Origin: Sphingomonas oligoaromativorans
GTDB taxonomy: Bacteria > Pseudomonadota > Alphaproteobacteria > Sphingomonadales > Sphingomonadaceae
DNA: 64,000 nt
Direction: 5' to 3'
Assembly: GCF_011762195.1 (NCBI RefSeq)
Contig: NZ_JAASQK010000006.1
Span: 159,605-223,604, forward strand
This document shows, in pieces, positions 33,967 through 42,326 of this stretch. The position numbers were made by a program, and so were the translations under genes. Position 1 is the first letter of the stretch; the number at the start of each line of letters is the position of its first letter. Under the pieces are notes generated by a model. The model was not told the DNA's origin and did no database searches. It was given only the letters and a program-made list of their open reading frames with translations.

Positions 33967-36294
33967 TCAGTAACCCGTCATCGAATAAGGTCGGTCGGCC
34001 TTCTTCGTCGCCCATGTCCTGTTGGGCGTGGCGGACATCACGAAGCGCAGCTCGCCGCCCGCCTCGATCTGGGCGTGGGTGATGAAGCCCTTCTCCAGCG
34101 GCTGGCCGTTCAGCAGCACCTTTCCGACATAGGGGTGGGCGTCCCCCAGACCCTCGGTGACGATGCGGAACTGCCTGCCATTGGGCAGATTGAGCGTGGC
34201 ATGATCGACGAAGGGCCGCCCGATCACATATTCGAGGCTGCCCGGCGTCACCGGATAGAAGCCGAGCCCGGTGAACACGAGCCACGCCGACATCTGGCCG
34301 AGATCGTCATTGCCGGCGAGGCCGTCCTCGGTGGGCTTGTACTGGCTGTCGACGATCTGCTTCAGCCGCTCCTGCGTCCGCCATGGCGCGCCGGCATAGC
34401 TGTAGAGATAGGCGACGTGGTGGCTGGGCTCGTTGCCGTGGATATATTGGCCGATGAGCCCGGCAATGTCCTCCGAGCCCGAATAATCGAGCTTGCTATT
34501 GTCATAGGCGAACATGGCGTCGAGCTTGGCGACGGTTTTGGCGTCGCCGCCCAGCAAGCGGATCATGCCGCCCTCGTCCTGCGGCATGAACCAGCTATAC
34601 TGCCACGCATTGCCCTCGGTGTAGTCCGACCCGTACTTGATCGACACCGGATCGAAGGGCGTGCGGAACTGGCCGTTGGACAGCCGGGCGCGGACCCAGC
34701 CGGTCTTGGCGTCGAAGCCGTTGCGCCAGTTCTGCGCGCGCTTGGAGAAGGTGGCGGCGATGTCGGCGCGGCCGGCCTTCTTCGCCATCTGCGCGATGGT
34801 CCAGTCGTCGAAGGCATATTCCACCGTCTTGGAGGCCGCCTCCGGCTCCTTGTCGATCGGGACGTAGCCGAGCTTCATATAGTCGCCGAGGCCGCCATAG
34901 GGCGCGTAGGTGGCGCTCGCGACCATCGCCTTGAGCGCATCGCCCACGTCGAAGCCGTCGATGCCCTTCAGATAGGCGTCGGCGATTACGGGCACGGCAT
35001 GATAGCCGATCATGCACCATGTCTCGCGGCCCTGGAACTGCCAGACGGGTAGGATGCCGTCGGGGCTGACCTTCTGGCTTTCGATCAGCGAGCGGATGAA
35101 ATCGGTGTTGGTCTGCCGGGGTTCGATGATGGTGAGCAGCGGATGCTCGGCCCGGAAGGTATCCCAGAGCGAGAAGCTCGAATGGAAGGTGAAGCCCTGC
35201 GCCTGATGGACCTGATTGTCCGGCCCGCGCCAGCGCCCGTCCGCATCGCCCGCGACCGACGGCGCGATCAGCGAATGGTAGAGCGCGGTGTAGAGGCTCT
35301 TCTTCATCGGCGCGGGGGCGTCGAGATCGATGGCGCCCAGGGCCTGCTCCCACATCGCCCTGGTCTTCGCGCGGATGGCGTCGAAGTCGCCCGGCTCCGA
35401 ATCAAGATTGGCGATCGCTCCCGCCTCGTCGACCGAGGAGATGCCGACCTTCACTTCGAGCGGCTGGTCGAGCGCGCCGAAGTCGAGGCGGGCGACCAGC
35501 GCCTTGCCCATCTTCTCGGCGAGCGCGTCGCTGCCGCGGCCCGGACCCTGAAAGCCCTTATAGGGGATATTCTCTTCCGTGTTGAGGAAGGCATGGTCCT
35601 TCAGCGGCGCGGAGAAGCGCATCGCGAAGTAGAGCTTGCGATCGGGCGCCCAGCCGCGCGTCTCGCGGGAGCCGGTGATGGTGCCGTCCGGCCGCAGCCG
35701 GATCGAGGACCACAACACCTTGCCCGGATAATTGTAGAGCGAGGTGCGCAGGTCGAGCACCAGATGCGCCGCCTTGCCCTTGGGGAAGGCATAGCGGTGG
35801 ACGCCGACGCGGGTGCCGGCGGTCATCTCGGCGCGCACGCCCGGATCGGCGAGCGTCACGGCGTAATAGCCGGGCTGCGCCACTTCGGTCGCATGATCGA
35901 AGCGCGAGCGATAGCCGGTGCCGGGCTTGGTCGCGTCGCCGGGTTCCAGAGGCACCGTGTCGCCGCTCACCGGCATGACGAGGAAGTCGCCGAGGTCGCT
36001 ATGCCCCGCGCCCGAGAAATGGGTGTGGCTGAAGCCCTGGATGGTCGGGTCCGCATAGTCGTAGCCGGCGGCATGGCTGTAGCAGGCACGGATCTCGCAG
36101 GTCGTGTCGGTGTCGGGCGAGAGCTGCACCATGCCGAAGGGGGCGACGGCACCGGGGAAGGTATGCCCGCCGCCGCCCGTGCCGATCATCGGATCGACCG
36201 CGTCATAGGCGGGCGACGCCAGCGCCGGCGTCGCGGCAACGAGGGCAAGGGCGGAGGCGAGCGCCGCGAGGCGCGGGAGACGGGCAAGCGACAT
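33967..36294 (-). CDS. GH92 family exo-alpha-mannosidase
   Basis: A 775-residue secreted glycosidase with an N-terminal signal peptide (LAALASALALVAATPALA). GH92 enzymes are Ca-dependent inverting exo-alpha-mannosidases. Family motifs are clear: DPMIGTGGGGHTFPGA at the N-terminus, TEGNAWQYSWFMPQD (acid Glu), and GNDDLGQMSAWLVF (base Asp region). Full length for the family. Last gene of a six-gene minus run, 21 bp after the dioxygenase gene. It probably trims mannose from external glycans in the periplasm. Confidence 0.92.
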   Translation of the reverse strand: MSLARLPRLAALASALALVAATPALASPAYDAVDPMIGTGGGGHTFPGAVAPFGMVQLSPDTDTTCEIRACYSHAAGYDYADPTIQGFSHTHFSGAGHSDLGDFLVMPVSGDTVPLEPGDATKPGTGYRSRFDHATEVAQPGYYAVTLADPGVRAEMTAGTRVGVHRYAFPKGKAAHLVLDLRTSLYNYPGKVLWSSIRLRPDGTITGSRETRGWAPDRKLYFAMRFSAPLKDHAFLNTEENIPYKGFQGPGRGSDALAEKMGKALVARLDFGALDQPLEVKVGISSVDEAGAIANLDSEPGDFDAIRAKTRAMWEQALGAIDLDAPAPMKKSLYTALYHSLIAPSVAGDADGRWRGPDNQVHQAQGFTFHSSFSLWDTFRAEHPLLTIIEPRQTNTDFIRSLIESQKVSPDGILPVWQFQGRETWCMIGYHAVPVIADAYLKGIDGFDVGDALKAMVASATYAPYGGLGDYMKLGYVPIDKEPEAASKTVEYAFDDWTIAQMAKKAGRADIAATFSKRAQNWRNGFDAKTGWVRARLSNGQFRTPFDPVSIKYGSDYTEGNAWQYSWFMPQDEGGMIRLLGGDAKTVAKLDAMFAYDNSKLDYSGSEDIAGLIGQYIHGNEPSHHVAYLYSYAGAPWRTQERLKQIVDSQYKPTEDGLAGNDDLGQMSAWLVFTGLGFYPVTPGSLEYVIGRPFVDHATLNLPNGRQFRIVTEGLGDAHPYVGKVLLNGQPLEKGFITHAQIEAGGELRFVMSATPNRTWATKKADRPYSMTGY

Positions 36295-36315
36295 GCCCGT
36301 CTTTAGAGCAGCCGG

Positions 36316-37110
36316 TCAGGCGAAGCGGAAGCCGGATATTGCCGTCTGCATCACGACCTCGGAATAAATATGCTCGCCGGCCGCATCGCTCGCCCCGGCG
36401 GCGACCATGAGGGGCAGGAGATGCTCCTCGCGCGGGTGTGAATAGGCGGCGTCCGGGGCGTCCTTCCAGCGGATCAGCGCGGCTCCGCGCGTCGCGCCGG
36501 CGCCGGTCGCGGCCTCCGCCAGCCACGCGTCGAAGCGGCGTGACGGCTCGGTCGCGCGGGGGTCGCCATAGCCGCGCATGTTGTGGAAGCTCATCCCCGC
36601 GCCGACGATCAGCACGCCCTCGTCGCGCAAGCCGGCGAGCGCCCGACCGGCGGCGATGTGAAGCGCGGGGTCGAGATTGCGGTCCACGGACATCTCGACG
36701 ACGGGAATATCCGCATCCGGGAAGGCGACCTTGAGCGGCACGAACACGCCATGATCCAGCCCGCGCGCGGAATCGAGGCCGGCGGGCAGCCCCGCCTCGC
36801 GCAGCAGAGCGGCGGCGTGGGCGGCGAGCGCCGGGCTGCCCGGCACATCGTAGCGCAGCTCATAGGTGTGCGGCGGGAAGCCGTAATAATCGTAGATCAG
36901 CTCGGGCCGCTCGCCGCCGGTGAAGGCGAAGCCGTCCGTTTCCCAATGGCCGGAGACGATCAGGATCGCTTTGGGCCGTTCGGGCAGGTGTGTGGCGAGG
37001 GTGCGGAGGAAGGTCTCCATCCCCGTCCATGTGCCGCGCGGATCGTCCATGAAGAAGCAGGGGCCGCCGCCGTGCGGGATGTAGAGGCTGGGCTGACGGA
37101 GGTCGGTCAT
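36316..37110 (-). CDS. ygiD: LigB-type extradiol dioxygenase, 4,5-DOPA dioxygenase (YgiD) family
   Basis: A 264-residue class III ring-cleaving dioxygenase. Metal ligand candidates: His 13 in YIPHGGGPCFF, His 55 in VSGHWE, and the HPREEHLLPL block near the C-terminus. GLDHGVFVPL (His 120) is also characteristic. Bacterial members cleave DOPA-like catechols in vitro; the in vivo substrate is unclear. Start at ATG 37,110 after GGGGAAGCCTC. It lies 31 bp after the transaminase gene. Confidence 0.85.
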   Translation of the reverse strand: MTDLRQPSLYIPHGGGPCFFMDDPRGTWTGMETFLRTLATHLPERPKAILIVSGHWETDGFAFTGGERPELIYDYYGFPPHTYELRYDVPGSPALAAHAAALLREAGLPAGLDSARGLDHGVFVPLKVAFPDADIPVVEMSVDRNLDPALHIAAGRALAGLRDEGVLIVGAGMSFHNMRGYGDPRATEPSRRFDAWLAEAATGAGATRGAALIRWKDAPDAAYSHPREEHLLPLMVAAGASDAAGEHIYSEVVMQTAISGFRFA

Positions 37111-37141
37111 GAGGCTTCCCCGGATACGCGAACGGAAGCCC

Positions 37142-37996
37142 TCAGGTGGCGGTGCGGCGCGCGAATTCAAGGTAGAGCTGGCGCAGGCGGGTGGCGATCG
37201 GGCCGGGCGTGCCGTCGCCGACGGGGGCGCCGTCGATGCTGACGACGGGCAGCACGAAGGTCGAGGCGCTGCTCAGGAAGGCCTCGCGCGCGGCGAGCGC
37301 CTCGTCGAGCGAGAAGGGGCGTTCCTCGATCGCGAGGCCCGTCTCGGCGGCGAGCGCCGCGATGGCGAGCGCGGTGCAGCCGGGCAGCGTCTTGTGGCTG
37401 CGCGCGCGGGTGACGAGGCGGTTGTCGGCGGTGAGGATCCACGCGGTCGAGGAGGAGCCCTCGGTGACGAGCCCGTCCTCCAGCATCCACGCCTCGAAGC
37501 AGCCGCGCGCGTGCGCCTCCTGCTTGGCGAGCACCTGTGCGAGGAGCGCGACGCTCTTGATGTCGCGGCGCGCCCAGCGGATATCGGGCAGCGTGCAGAC
37601 CGCGACGCCCTTCGCGGCGGCCGGCGAGTCCGTGATCCGCTTGGCCTGCGTGAACAGCACCAGCGTCGGCGTCATGCCCTCGGCCGCGACGAAATCGCGG
37701 TCGGCGGCGCCGCGCGTCACCTGAAGATAGACGACGCCCTCGGCGAGGCCGTTGCGGGCGATCAACGCGTGCTGGATCGCGGTGATTTCGTCGATCGTCA
37801 CGGGCAGCGTCAGGCCGATCTCCGCGCAGGAACGCTCCAGCCGCGCGAGGTGCGAGGCGTTGTCGACCAGCCGGCCGCCCAGCACCGCCGTCACCTCATA
37901 GATGCCGTCCGCGAACAGGAAGCCGCGATCCAGCACCGGGACGCGCGCCTCGTCGAGCGGCAGATAGGCGCCGTTCACATAGGCGATGCGGGGCAT
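37142..37996 (-). CDS. dat: D-amino acid transaminase (class IV aminotransferase)
   Basis: A 284-residue fold-type IV PLP enzyme. PLP-binding Lys 147 in RRDIKSVALL matches the Bacillus D-amino acid transaminase motif. DRGFLFADGIYEV near the start and EGSSSTAW in the cofactor pocket are family features. It interconverts D-alanine or D-glutamate with their keto acids. A branched-chain aminotransferase or aminodeoxychorismate lyase is less likely given the DIKS motif and length. Confidence 0.85.
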   Translation of the reverse strand: MPRIAYVNGAYLPLDEARVPVLDRGFLFADGIYEVTAVLGGRLVDNASHLARLERSCAEIGLTLPVTIDEITAIQHALIARNGLAEGVVYLQVTRGAADRDFVAAEGMTPTLVLFTQAKRITDSPAAAKGVAVCTLPDIRWARRDIKSVALLAQVLAKQEAHARGCFEAWMLEDGLVTEGSSSTAWILTADNRLVTRARSHKTLPGCTALAIAALAAETGLAIEERPFSLDEALAAREAFLSSASTFVLPVVSIDGAPVGDGTPGPIATRLRQLYLEFARRTAT

Positions 37997-38007
37997 GGTC
38001 GATCCTT

Positions 38008-38325
38008 TCAGGCGGGGCAGAGCGATGCGAGCCGCGCGGCGAGCGCGGGGCCGTCGCCTCTAACCCGGATGATCTTGAGTCGCGAAGCCTCGCCCGAGCG
38101 GATCGCGACATCGGCCTTCCTGACGCCGAGCTGTTTCGCGAGGAAGGCGATCAGCGCGGCGTTGGCGGCGCCTTCGACCGGCGGCGCGGCGATGCGGACG
38201 GCCAGCGCCGAGCGTCCGTCGGGCAACGCCAGAACCTCGCCGAAGGCATCCCGCGCCGCCTTGGGGGTCAGCCGCACCGCGAGCGTGACGCCCTCCACAT
38301 CGGTGGAGAAGGGCGCGGGCGTCAT
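38008..38325 (-). CDS. DUF167 (YggU) family protein
   Basis: A 105-residue protein with the family core VRLTPKAARDAFGEV, VRIAAPPVEGAANAALIAFLAKQLGV and SGEASRLKIIRVRG. Widespread, function unknown. It starts 2 bases after the phosphate transporter stop and is followed 11 bases later by the transaminase. Confidence 0.9.
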   Translation of the reverse strand: MTPAPFSTDVEGVTLAVRLTPKAARDAFGEVLALPDGRSALAVRIAAPPVEGAANAALIAFLAKQLGVRKADVAIRSGEASRLKIIRVRGDGPALAARLASLCPA

Positions 38326-38327
38326 GC

Positions 38328-39332
38328 TCAGAAGAGCTGGGTCAGCCAGTAGAACAGCGCGCCGACCAGCGCCGCCGCCGGGATCGTCACCACCCACGCC
38401 ACGACGATGCTGGACGCGACGTTCCACCGCACCGCCGACATCCGCCGCGACGCGCCGACGCCGACGATCGCGCCGGTGATGGTGTGTGTGGTCGAGACCG
38501 GGATGCCGAGATGCGTCGCCATGAACAGCGTCAGCGCGCCGCCGGTTTCCGCGCAGAAACCCTGCGGCGGGGTGAGGCGGGTGATCTTGGAGCCCATGGT
38601 GTGGACGATCTTCCAGCCGCCCGCCATCGTGCCGATGCCCATCGCCGCCTGACAGGCGAGCACCACCCACAGCGGCACATGGAAGGTCGGGCCGAGCATC
38701 CCCTGCGAATAGAGCAGCACGGCGATGATCCCCATCGTCTTCTGCGCGTCGTTGCCGCCATGGCCGAGCGAATAGAGTGAGGCCGAGACGAGCTGGAGCT
38801 TGCGGAAGCGGCGGTCGACCTGGAGCGGGGTCGAGCGGACCGAGGCCCAGGCGACGATCAGCACCAGCACCAGCGCCAGCACGAGGCCCAGCGCCGGCGA
38901 CAGCACGATGCCGAGCGCGGTGTTGATGACGCCGCCCCACACCACGGCGGAAAGGCCCGCCTTGGCCGTGCCCGCGCCGATCAGCCCGCCGACCAGCGCG
39001 TGGCTCGACGAGGAGGGGATGCCCATCACCCAGGTGATGATGTTCCAGATGATCGCCCCCATCAGCGCGCCGAAGATCACCTGCGCGTCGATGATGCTCG
39101 ATCCGACGATGCCGGTGCCCACCGTCGTCGCGACATGGGTGCCGAAGAAGAGGAAGGCGATGAAGTTGAAGAAGGCCGCCCAGGCGACGGCGTAATGCGG
39201 CTTCAGCACGCGCGTCGACACCACGGTGGCGATCGAGTTGGCGGCGTCGTGCAGGCCGTTGAGCAGATCGAACGCGAGCGCGACGACGATCAGCGCGACC
39301 AGCACCGGAAAGGACAGGGTGGCGATATGCAT
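38328..39332 (-). CDS. pit: Low-affinity inorganic phosphate transporter (PiT family)
   Basis: A 334-residue inner-membrane symporter with about ten helices. The two duplicated signature regions are visible: NGLHDAANSIATVVSTRVL near the start and GHGGNDAQKTMG in the second half, plus GIPSSSSHALVG and GIPVSTTHTITG. It follows a PhoU-like protein gene 16 bp upstream, a standard pairing. Confidence 0.93.
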   Translation of the reverse strand: MHIATLSFPVLVALIVVALAFDLLNGLHDAANSIATVVSTRVLKPHYAVAWAAFFNFIAFLFFGTHVATTVGTGIVGSSIIDAQVIFGALMGAIIWNIITWVMGIPSSSSHALVGGLIGAGTAKAGLSAVVWGGVINTALGIVLSPALGLVLALVLVLIVAWASVRSTPLQVDRRFRKLQLVSASLYSLGHGGNDAQKTMGIIAVLLYSQGMLGPTFHVPLWVVLACQAAMGIGTMAGGWKIVHTMGSKITRLTPPQGFCAETGGALTLFMATHLGIPVSTTHTITGAIVGVGASRRMSAVRWNVASSIVVAWVVTIPAAALVGALFYWLTQLF

Positions 39333-39348
39333 CGGGGCGGCCGGCCGG

Positions 39349-40476
39349 TCAGGCGTGGTCGATCACGAGACCCTGGATCTCGTTCGCGACATCCTCGAAG
39401 CGGTCGACGCTCTTTTCGAGATGGGCATAGATTTCCTGCCCGACCACGAAGTCCATCGGATGCTCGCGCGACGCCTTGAACAGGGCCTTGAGGCCGGCGT
39501 CGTGGATTTCGTCGGCGTGGCCTTCCAGCTCGATCAGCCGCTCGGTCAGCGTATGCAGGCGGCCCGCATTGGCGGCGAGCGAGCGCAGCAGCGGGATCGC
39601 CTCGGCGGTGACGCGCGCGGCCTCGACGATGATGCCCGACATGTCGCGCATGTGGGGGGCGAACTCCTGCACCTCGAACAGGGCGACGGCCTTGGCGGTC
39701 TGGTTCATCTGGTCGATGGCGTCGTCCATTACGCCGATGAGCCCGGTGATGGCCGAGCGGTCGAACGGGGTGACGAAGGTGCGGCGGACATCCTGAAGCA
39801 CGTCGCGCGCGATCGTGTCGGCGCGATCCTCCTGCATCACGATCTCGCGGATATGGGCATGGAGGTCGGGGCCGCCCTGCATCAGGCGGGCGAGCGCGTC
39901 GGCGCCGGCGACCAGCGTCTGCGAATGGGCCTCGAACAGTTCGAAGAAGCGGCCCTGCTTGGGCATGAGCGACTGGAACCAGCGTAGCACGGGGATTTTC
40001 CTTCCGATTTCCTCCCTCATCGCGGGCACGCGGTCGGTCAGACCGGGTGTGGGGAGAGGATCCCGGAAGCCCGCGATGATGGCCTTCAGTTCCGGCTCGT
40101 CGACCGCCGCCGCCGCGTTGGGGAGCGTGAACCAGGCGGTGGTCCGCTCGTCCTGCTCGGGCCATTCGTCGGCCTGGCCCGTCACCGCGAAGGGGAACAC
40201 GTCCACCGCCACGGTGCGCATCAGCCCCGTCTTGCGGCGCTTGGCATAGGTATAGCTGCCGATCAGCGTGGGGCAGGCGATGCCTTCCACGCCGGCTTCC
40301 TCATACGCTTCCTGCGCGGCCGCCTCGTGCGCGCGCAGGCCCTTTATCAGATTGCCCTTGGGCAGCACCCAGCGCTGCGTCTCGCGCGAGGTGATGAGCA
40401 TCACGCGGATGTTGCCGTCGGCTTCGGGGCGATAGGGAAGGGCGGCTACCTGACGGATCGTCTGTCTCCAGGACAC
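39349..40476 (-). CDS. Nudix hydrolase fused to PhoU-like DUF47 Pit-accessory protein
   Basis: A 375-residue single frame. Residues 1-~140 are a Nudix domain with box GNLIKGLRAHEAAAQEAYEE (41-60) followed by AGV; the catalytic EExG is present, but the usual first Glu is Leu and RE is QE, as in diphosphoinositol/dinucleotide polyphosphatase-like members. Residues ~163-375 are the PhoU-like DUF47 domain (LRWFQSLMPKQGRFFELFEA, QEDRADTIARDVLQDVRRTF), which modulates Pit transporters. An in-frame GTG at 39,990 with its own ribosome site could make the DUF47 part alone. First gene of the minus run ending at GH92. Confidence 0.85.
   Translation of the reverse strand: MSWRQTIRQVAALPYRPEADGNIRVMLITSRETQRWVLPKGNLIKGLRAHEAAAQEAYEEAGVEGIACPTLIGSYTYAKRRKTGLMRTVAVDVFPFAVTGQADEWPEQDERTTAWFTLPNAAAAVDEPELKAIIAGFRDPLPTPGLTDRVPAMREEIGRKIPVLRWFQSLMPKQGRFFELFEAHSQTLVAGADALARLMQGGPDLHAHIREIVMQEDRADTIARDVLQDVRRTFVTPFDRSAITGLIGVMDDAIDQMNQTAKAVALFEVQEFAPHMRDMSGIIVEAARVTAEAIPLLRSLAANAGRLHTLTERLIELEGHADEIHDAGLKALFKASREHPMDFVVGQEIYAHLEKSVDRFEDVANEIQGLVIDHA
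39988..40017 (-). promoter_or_regulatory. Internal ribosome site and GTG start in the Nudix-DUF47 gene
   Basis: On the minus strand AGGGAGG (40,017-40,011) and GGAAGG (40,005-40,000) precede GTG 39,990, which is in frame and begins exactly where stand-alone DUF47 proteins begin (V/M-LRWFQSLMPK). It would give a 213-residue product. Confidence 0.5.
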
Positions 40477-40525
40477 GGAACTGTAACGTGGGGCTCAAAC
40501 AATATGTGCGTGCCTGAGGCAAGCC

Positions 40526-40565
40526 CATCAATGGTTTGATGTGCCGCCTCGCCATCCTATGATGG
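40526..40565. promoter_or_regulatory. Two short dyads in a divergent promoter region
   Basis: CATCAA-TGGT-TTGATG (40,526-40,541) and CCATC-CTAT-GATGG (40,552-40,565) lie between the divergent Nudix-DUF47 and aldolase genes. Both are perfect dyads with 4-bp centres and could be operators. No clear Pho box is seen. Confidence 0.4.
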
Positions 40566-40604
40566 GCCAATATCGGCGGAGACCGGCCCGAAAAGGAGAG
40601 CGAA

Positions 40605-41378
40605 ATGGCAACGGCGGCCGTGCAGCATAACGTTCGCGATCAGGTTGCGCCCGAGGAATGGGCGATCCGAGTCGATCTGGCGGCGGCCTACCGACTGGTC
40701 GCGCTCTATGGCTGGGACGATCTGATCTTCACCCATCTCTCCGTCCGCGTGCCGGGGCCGGAGCATCATTTCCTCATCAACCCCTACAATCTGATGTTCG
40801 AGGAGATCACCGCCTCGTCGCTGGTGAAGATCGACATGGAGGGCAAGCCGGTGATGGGGCCGGCGATGGTGAACGCGGCGGGCTTCGTGATCCATTCCGC
40901 CATCCACATGGCGCGGGACGATGCGAAGGCGGTGCTGCATCTTCACACGCCTTACGGGCAGGCGGTGTCGGCGATGACGGAGGGGCTGCTGCCCCACACC
41001 CAGACCGCGATGATCGCGGCGCACGAACTCGCCTATCACGACTATGAGGGCATCGCGACCGACCTGGAGGAGCGCGAGCGGCTGGTCGCGGACCTTGGCG
41101 ACAAATGCGCGATGATCCTGCGCAACCATGGCACGCTGACCGTCGGCGAGACGATCGGGCACGCCTTCCTGCGCATGTATTTCCTCGAGCGCGCGTGCGA
41201 GGCGCAGGTGCATATGCTGTCGGCCGGGCGGGATGGGCTCTGCAACCCGCCGCAGGGCACGCCCGAGAAGGTAGCGCAGCAGACCAACCCCCAGACCACC
41301 CGCATGGGCGCCGACATGCTGGCGTGGCCGGCGCTGCTTCGGAAGCTGGATCGGATCGATCCGTCCTTTCGGGAGTAG
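40605..41378 (+). CDS. Class II aldolase/adducin family protein
   Basis: A 257-residue protein of the zinc-dependent aldolase fold. Metal ligands are suggested by HLHTPYGQAVSA and the RNHGTLTVGET segment; GWDDLIFTHLSVRVPG and NPYNLMFEEITASSLVKID are family motifs. Relatives include fuculose- and ribulose-phosphate aldolases, but this subgroup is uncharacterised. A strong ribosome site (AAAGGAGAGCGAA) precedes the ATG. The HAD gene follows after 24 bp. Confidence 0.9.
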   Translation: MATAAVQHNVRDQVAPEEWAIRVDLAAAYRLVALYGWDDLIFTHLSVRVPGPEHHFLINPYNLMFEEITASSLVKIDMEGKPVMGPAMVNAAGFVIHSAIHMARDDAKAVLHLHTPYGQAVSAMTEGLLPHTQTAMIAAHELAYHDYEGIATDLEERERLVADLGDKCAMILRNHGTLTVGETIGHAFLRMYFLERACEAQVHMLSAGRDGLCNPPQGTPEKVAQQTNPQTTRMGADMLAWPALLRKLDRIDPSFRE

Positions 41379-41402
41379 TCGCTTCCGAACAGGAGGCCGC
41401 GC

Positions 41403-42155
41403 ATGACGAAGAAGCTGATCGCATTCGATCTCGACGGCACGCTGGCCGAGAGCAAGCAGGCGGTGGATGCCGAGATGGCGGGGCTGCTCGCCCGGCTGAC
41501 GGGCGTGGCGGAGGTTTGCGTGATCTCGGGCGGCGACTGGCCGCAGTTCAGGACGCAGGTGGTGGACCGGCTCCCCGATGATGCCCGGCTGGAGCGGCTG
41601 TGGATCATGCCGACCTCCGGCACCAAGCTCTACCGCTTTGTCGAGGGCGCGTGGAAAGCGGTCTATGCCGAGGATTTCTCCGATGCGGAGCGGGATCGCA
41701 TCCTGAAGGCGCTCGACAAGGCGGTGGAGGAAGCCGGCTTCAAGGGCGAGAAGACGTGGGGGCCGCAGATCGAGGATCGCGGCAGCCAGATCACCTTCTC
41801 GGGCCTGGGGCAGGAGGCGCCGCTCGATGCCAAGAAGGCGTGGGATCCGAACCGCCGCAAGCGCGAGGCGATGCAGAAGGCCGCCCAGAGGGAATTGCCG
41901 GACCTCTCGATCAACATCGGCGGATCGACCTCGATCGACGTCACCCACAAGGGCGTCGACAAGGCCTATGGCATCGGGAAGCTGGCCGAGGCGTCGGGCA
42001 TCGCCAAGGCGGAGATGGTCTTCATGGGCGACGCGGTCTATCCCGGCGGCAACGACTGGCCCGTGCCCGACAAGGCCAGAGTGGACACGGTGGCGGTGGG
42101 CTCGATCGCGGAGACCAAGCGGGCGATCGAGGCCTGTATCTTCTGCCTCGGCTAA
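41403..42155 (+). CDS. HAD-IIB hydrolase resembling eukaryotic-type phosphomannomutase
   Basis: A 250-residue HAD phosphatase. Nucleophile motif FDLDGTLAES with Asp 9 and Asp 11; the final acidic motif FMGDAVYPGGNDWPV strongly resembles eukaryotic phosphomannomutases. An insert cap of IIB type lies between. It could be a sugar phosphatase or phosphomannomutase. Together with the upstream aldolase it may act on a sugar phosphate. The good ribosome site GGAGGCCGC precedes the ATG. Confidence 0.8.
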   Translation: MTKKLIAFDLDGTLAESKQAVDAEMAGLLARLTGVAEVCVISGGDWPQFRTQVVDRLPDDARLERLWIMPTSGTKLYRFVEGAWKAVYAEDFSDAERDRILKALDKAVEEAGFKGEKTWGPQIEDRGSQITFSGLGQEAPLDAKKAWDPNRRKREAMQKAAQRELPDLSINIGGSTSIDVTHKGVDKAYGIGKLAEASGIAKAEMVFMGDAVYPGGNDWPVPDKARVDTVAVGSIAETKRAIEACIFCLG

Positions 42156-42200
42156 GTCATCCTCGTCATCCCGCCCCCTCCCGCAGTTCTCCGATCTCTT

Positions 42201-42239
42201 CCCTCCGTCATCCCGGACTTGATCCGGGATGACGGAGGG
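42201..42239. repeat. REP-like hairpin, copy 2 (17-bp perfect stem)
   Basis: CCCTCCGTCATCCCGGA and its exact complement flank CTTGA. The core CGTCATCCCGGACTTGATCCGGGATGACG is shared with the elements at 33,870 and 44,302. It may also stop transcription after the HAD gene. Confidence 0.85.
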
Positions 42240-42326
42240 GTTCGAAAGTCGTGGGCCGCCCAATTTCCCCTCGCATCCATGACGATCCTGTTGCACGAGC
42301 GTGCGGTTCGTTGCGGAGGGTGGTTC

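Noticed and set aside
40477..40604. Pho box upstream of the Nudix-DUF47/pit genes
   Set aside because: Only one weak CTGTAAC half-site is visible; two direct repeats are required.
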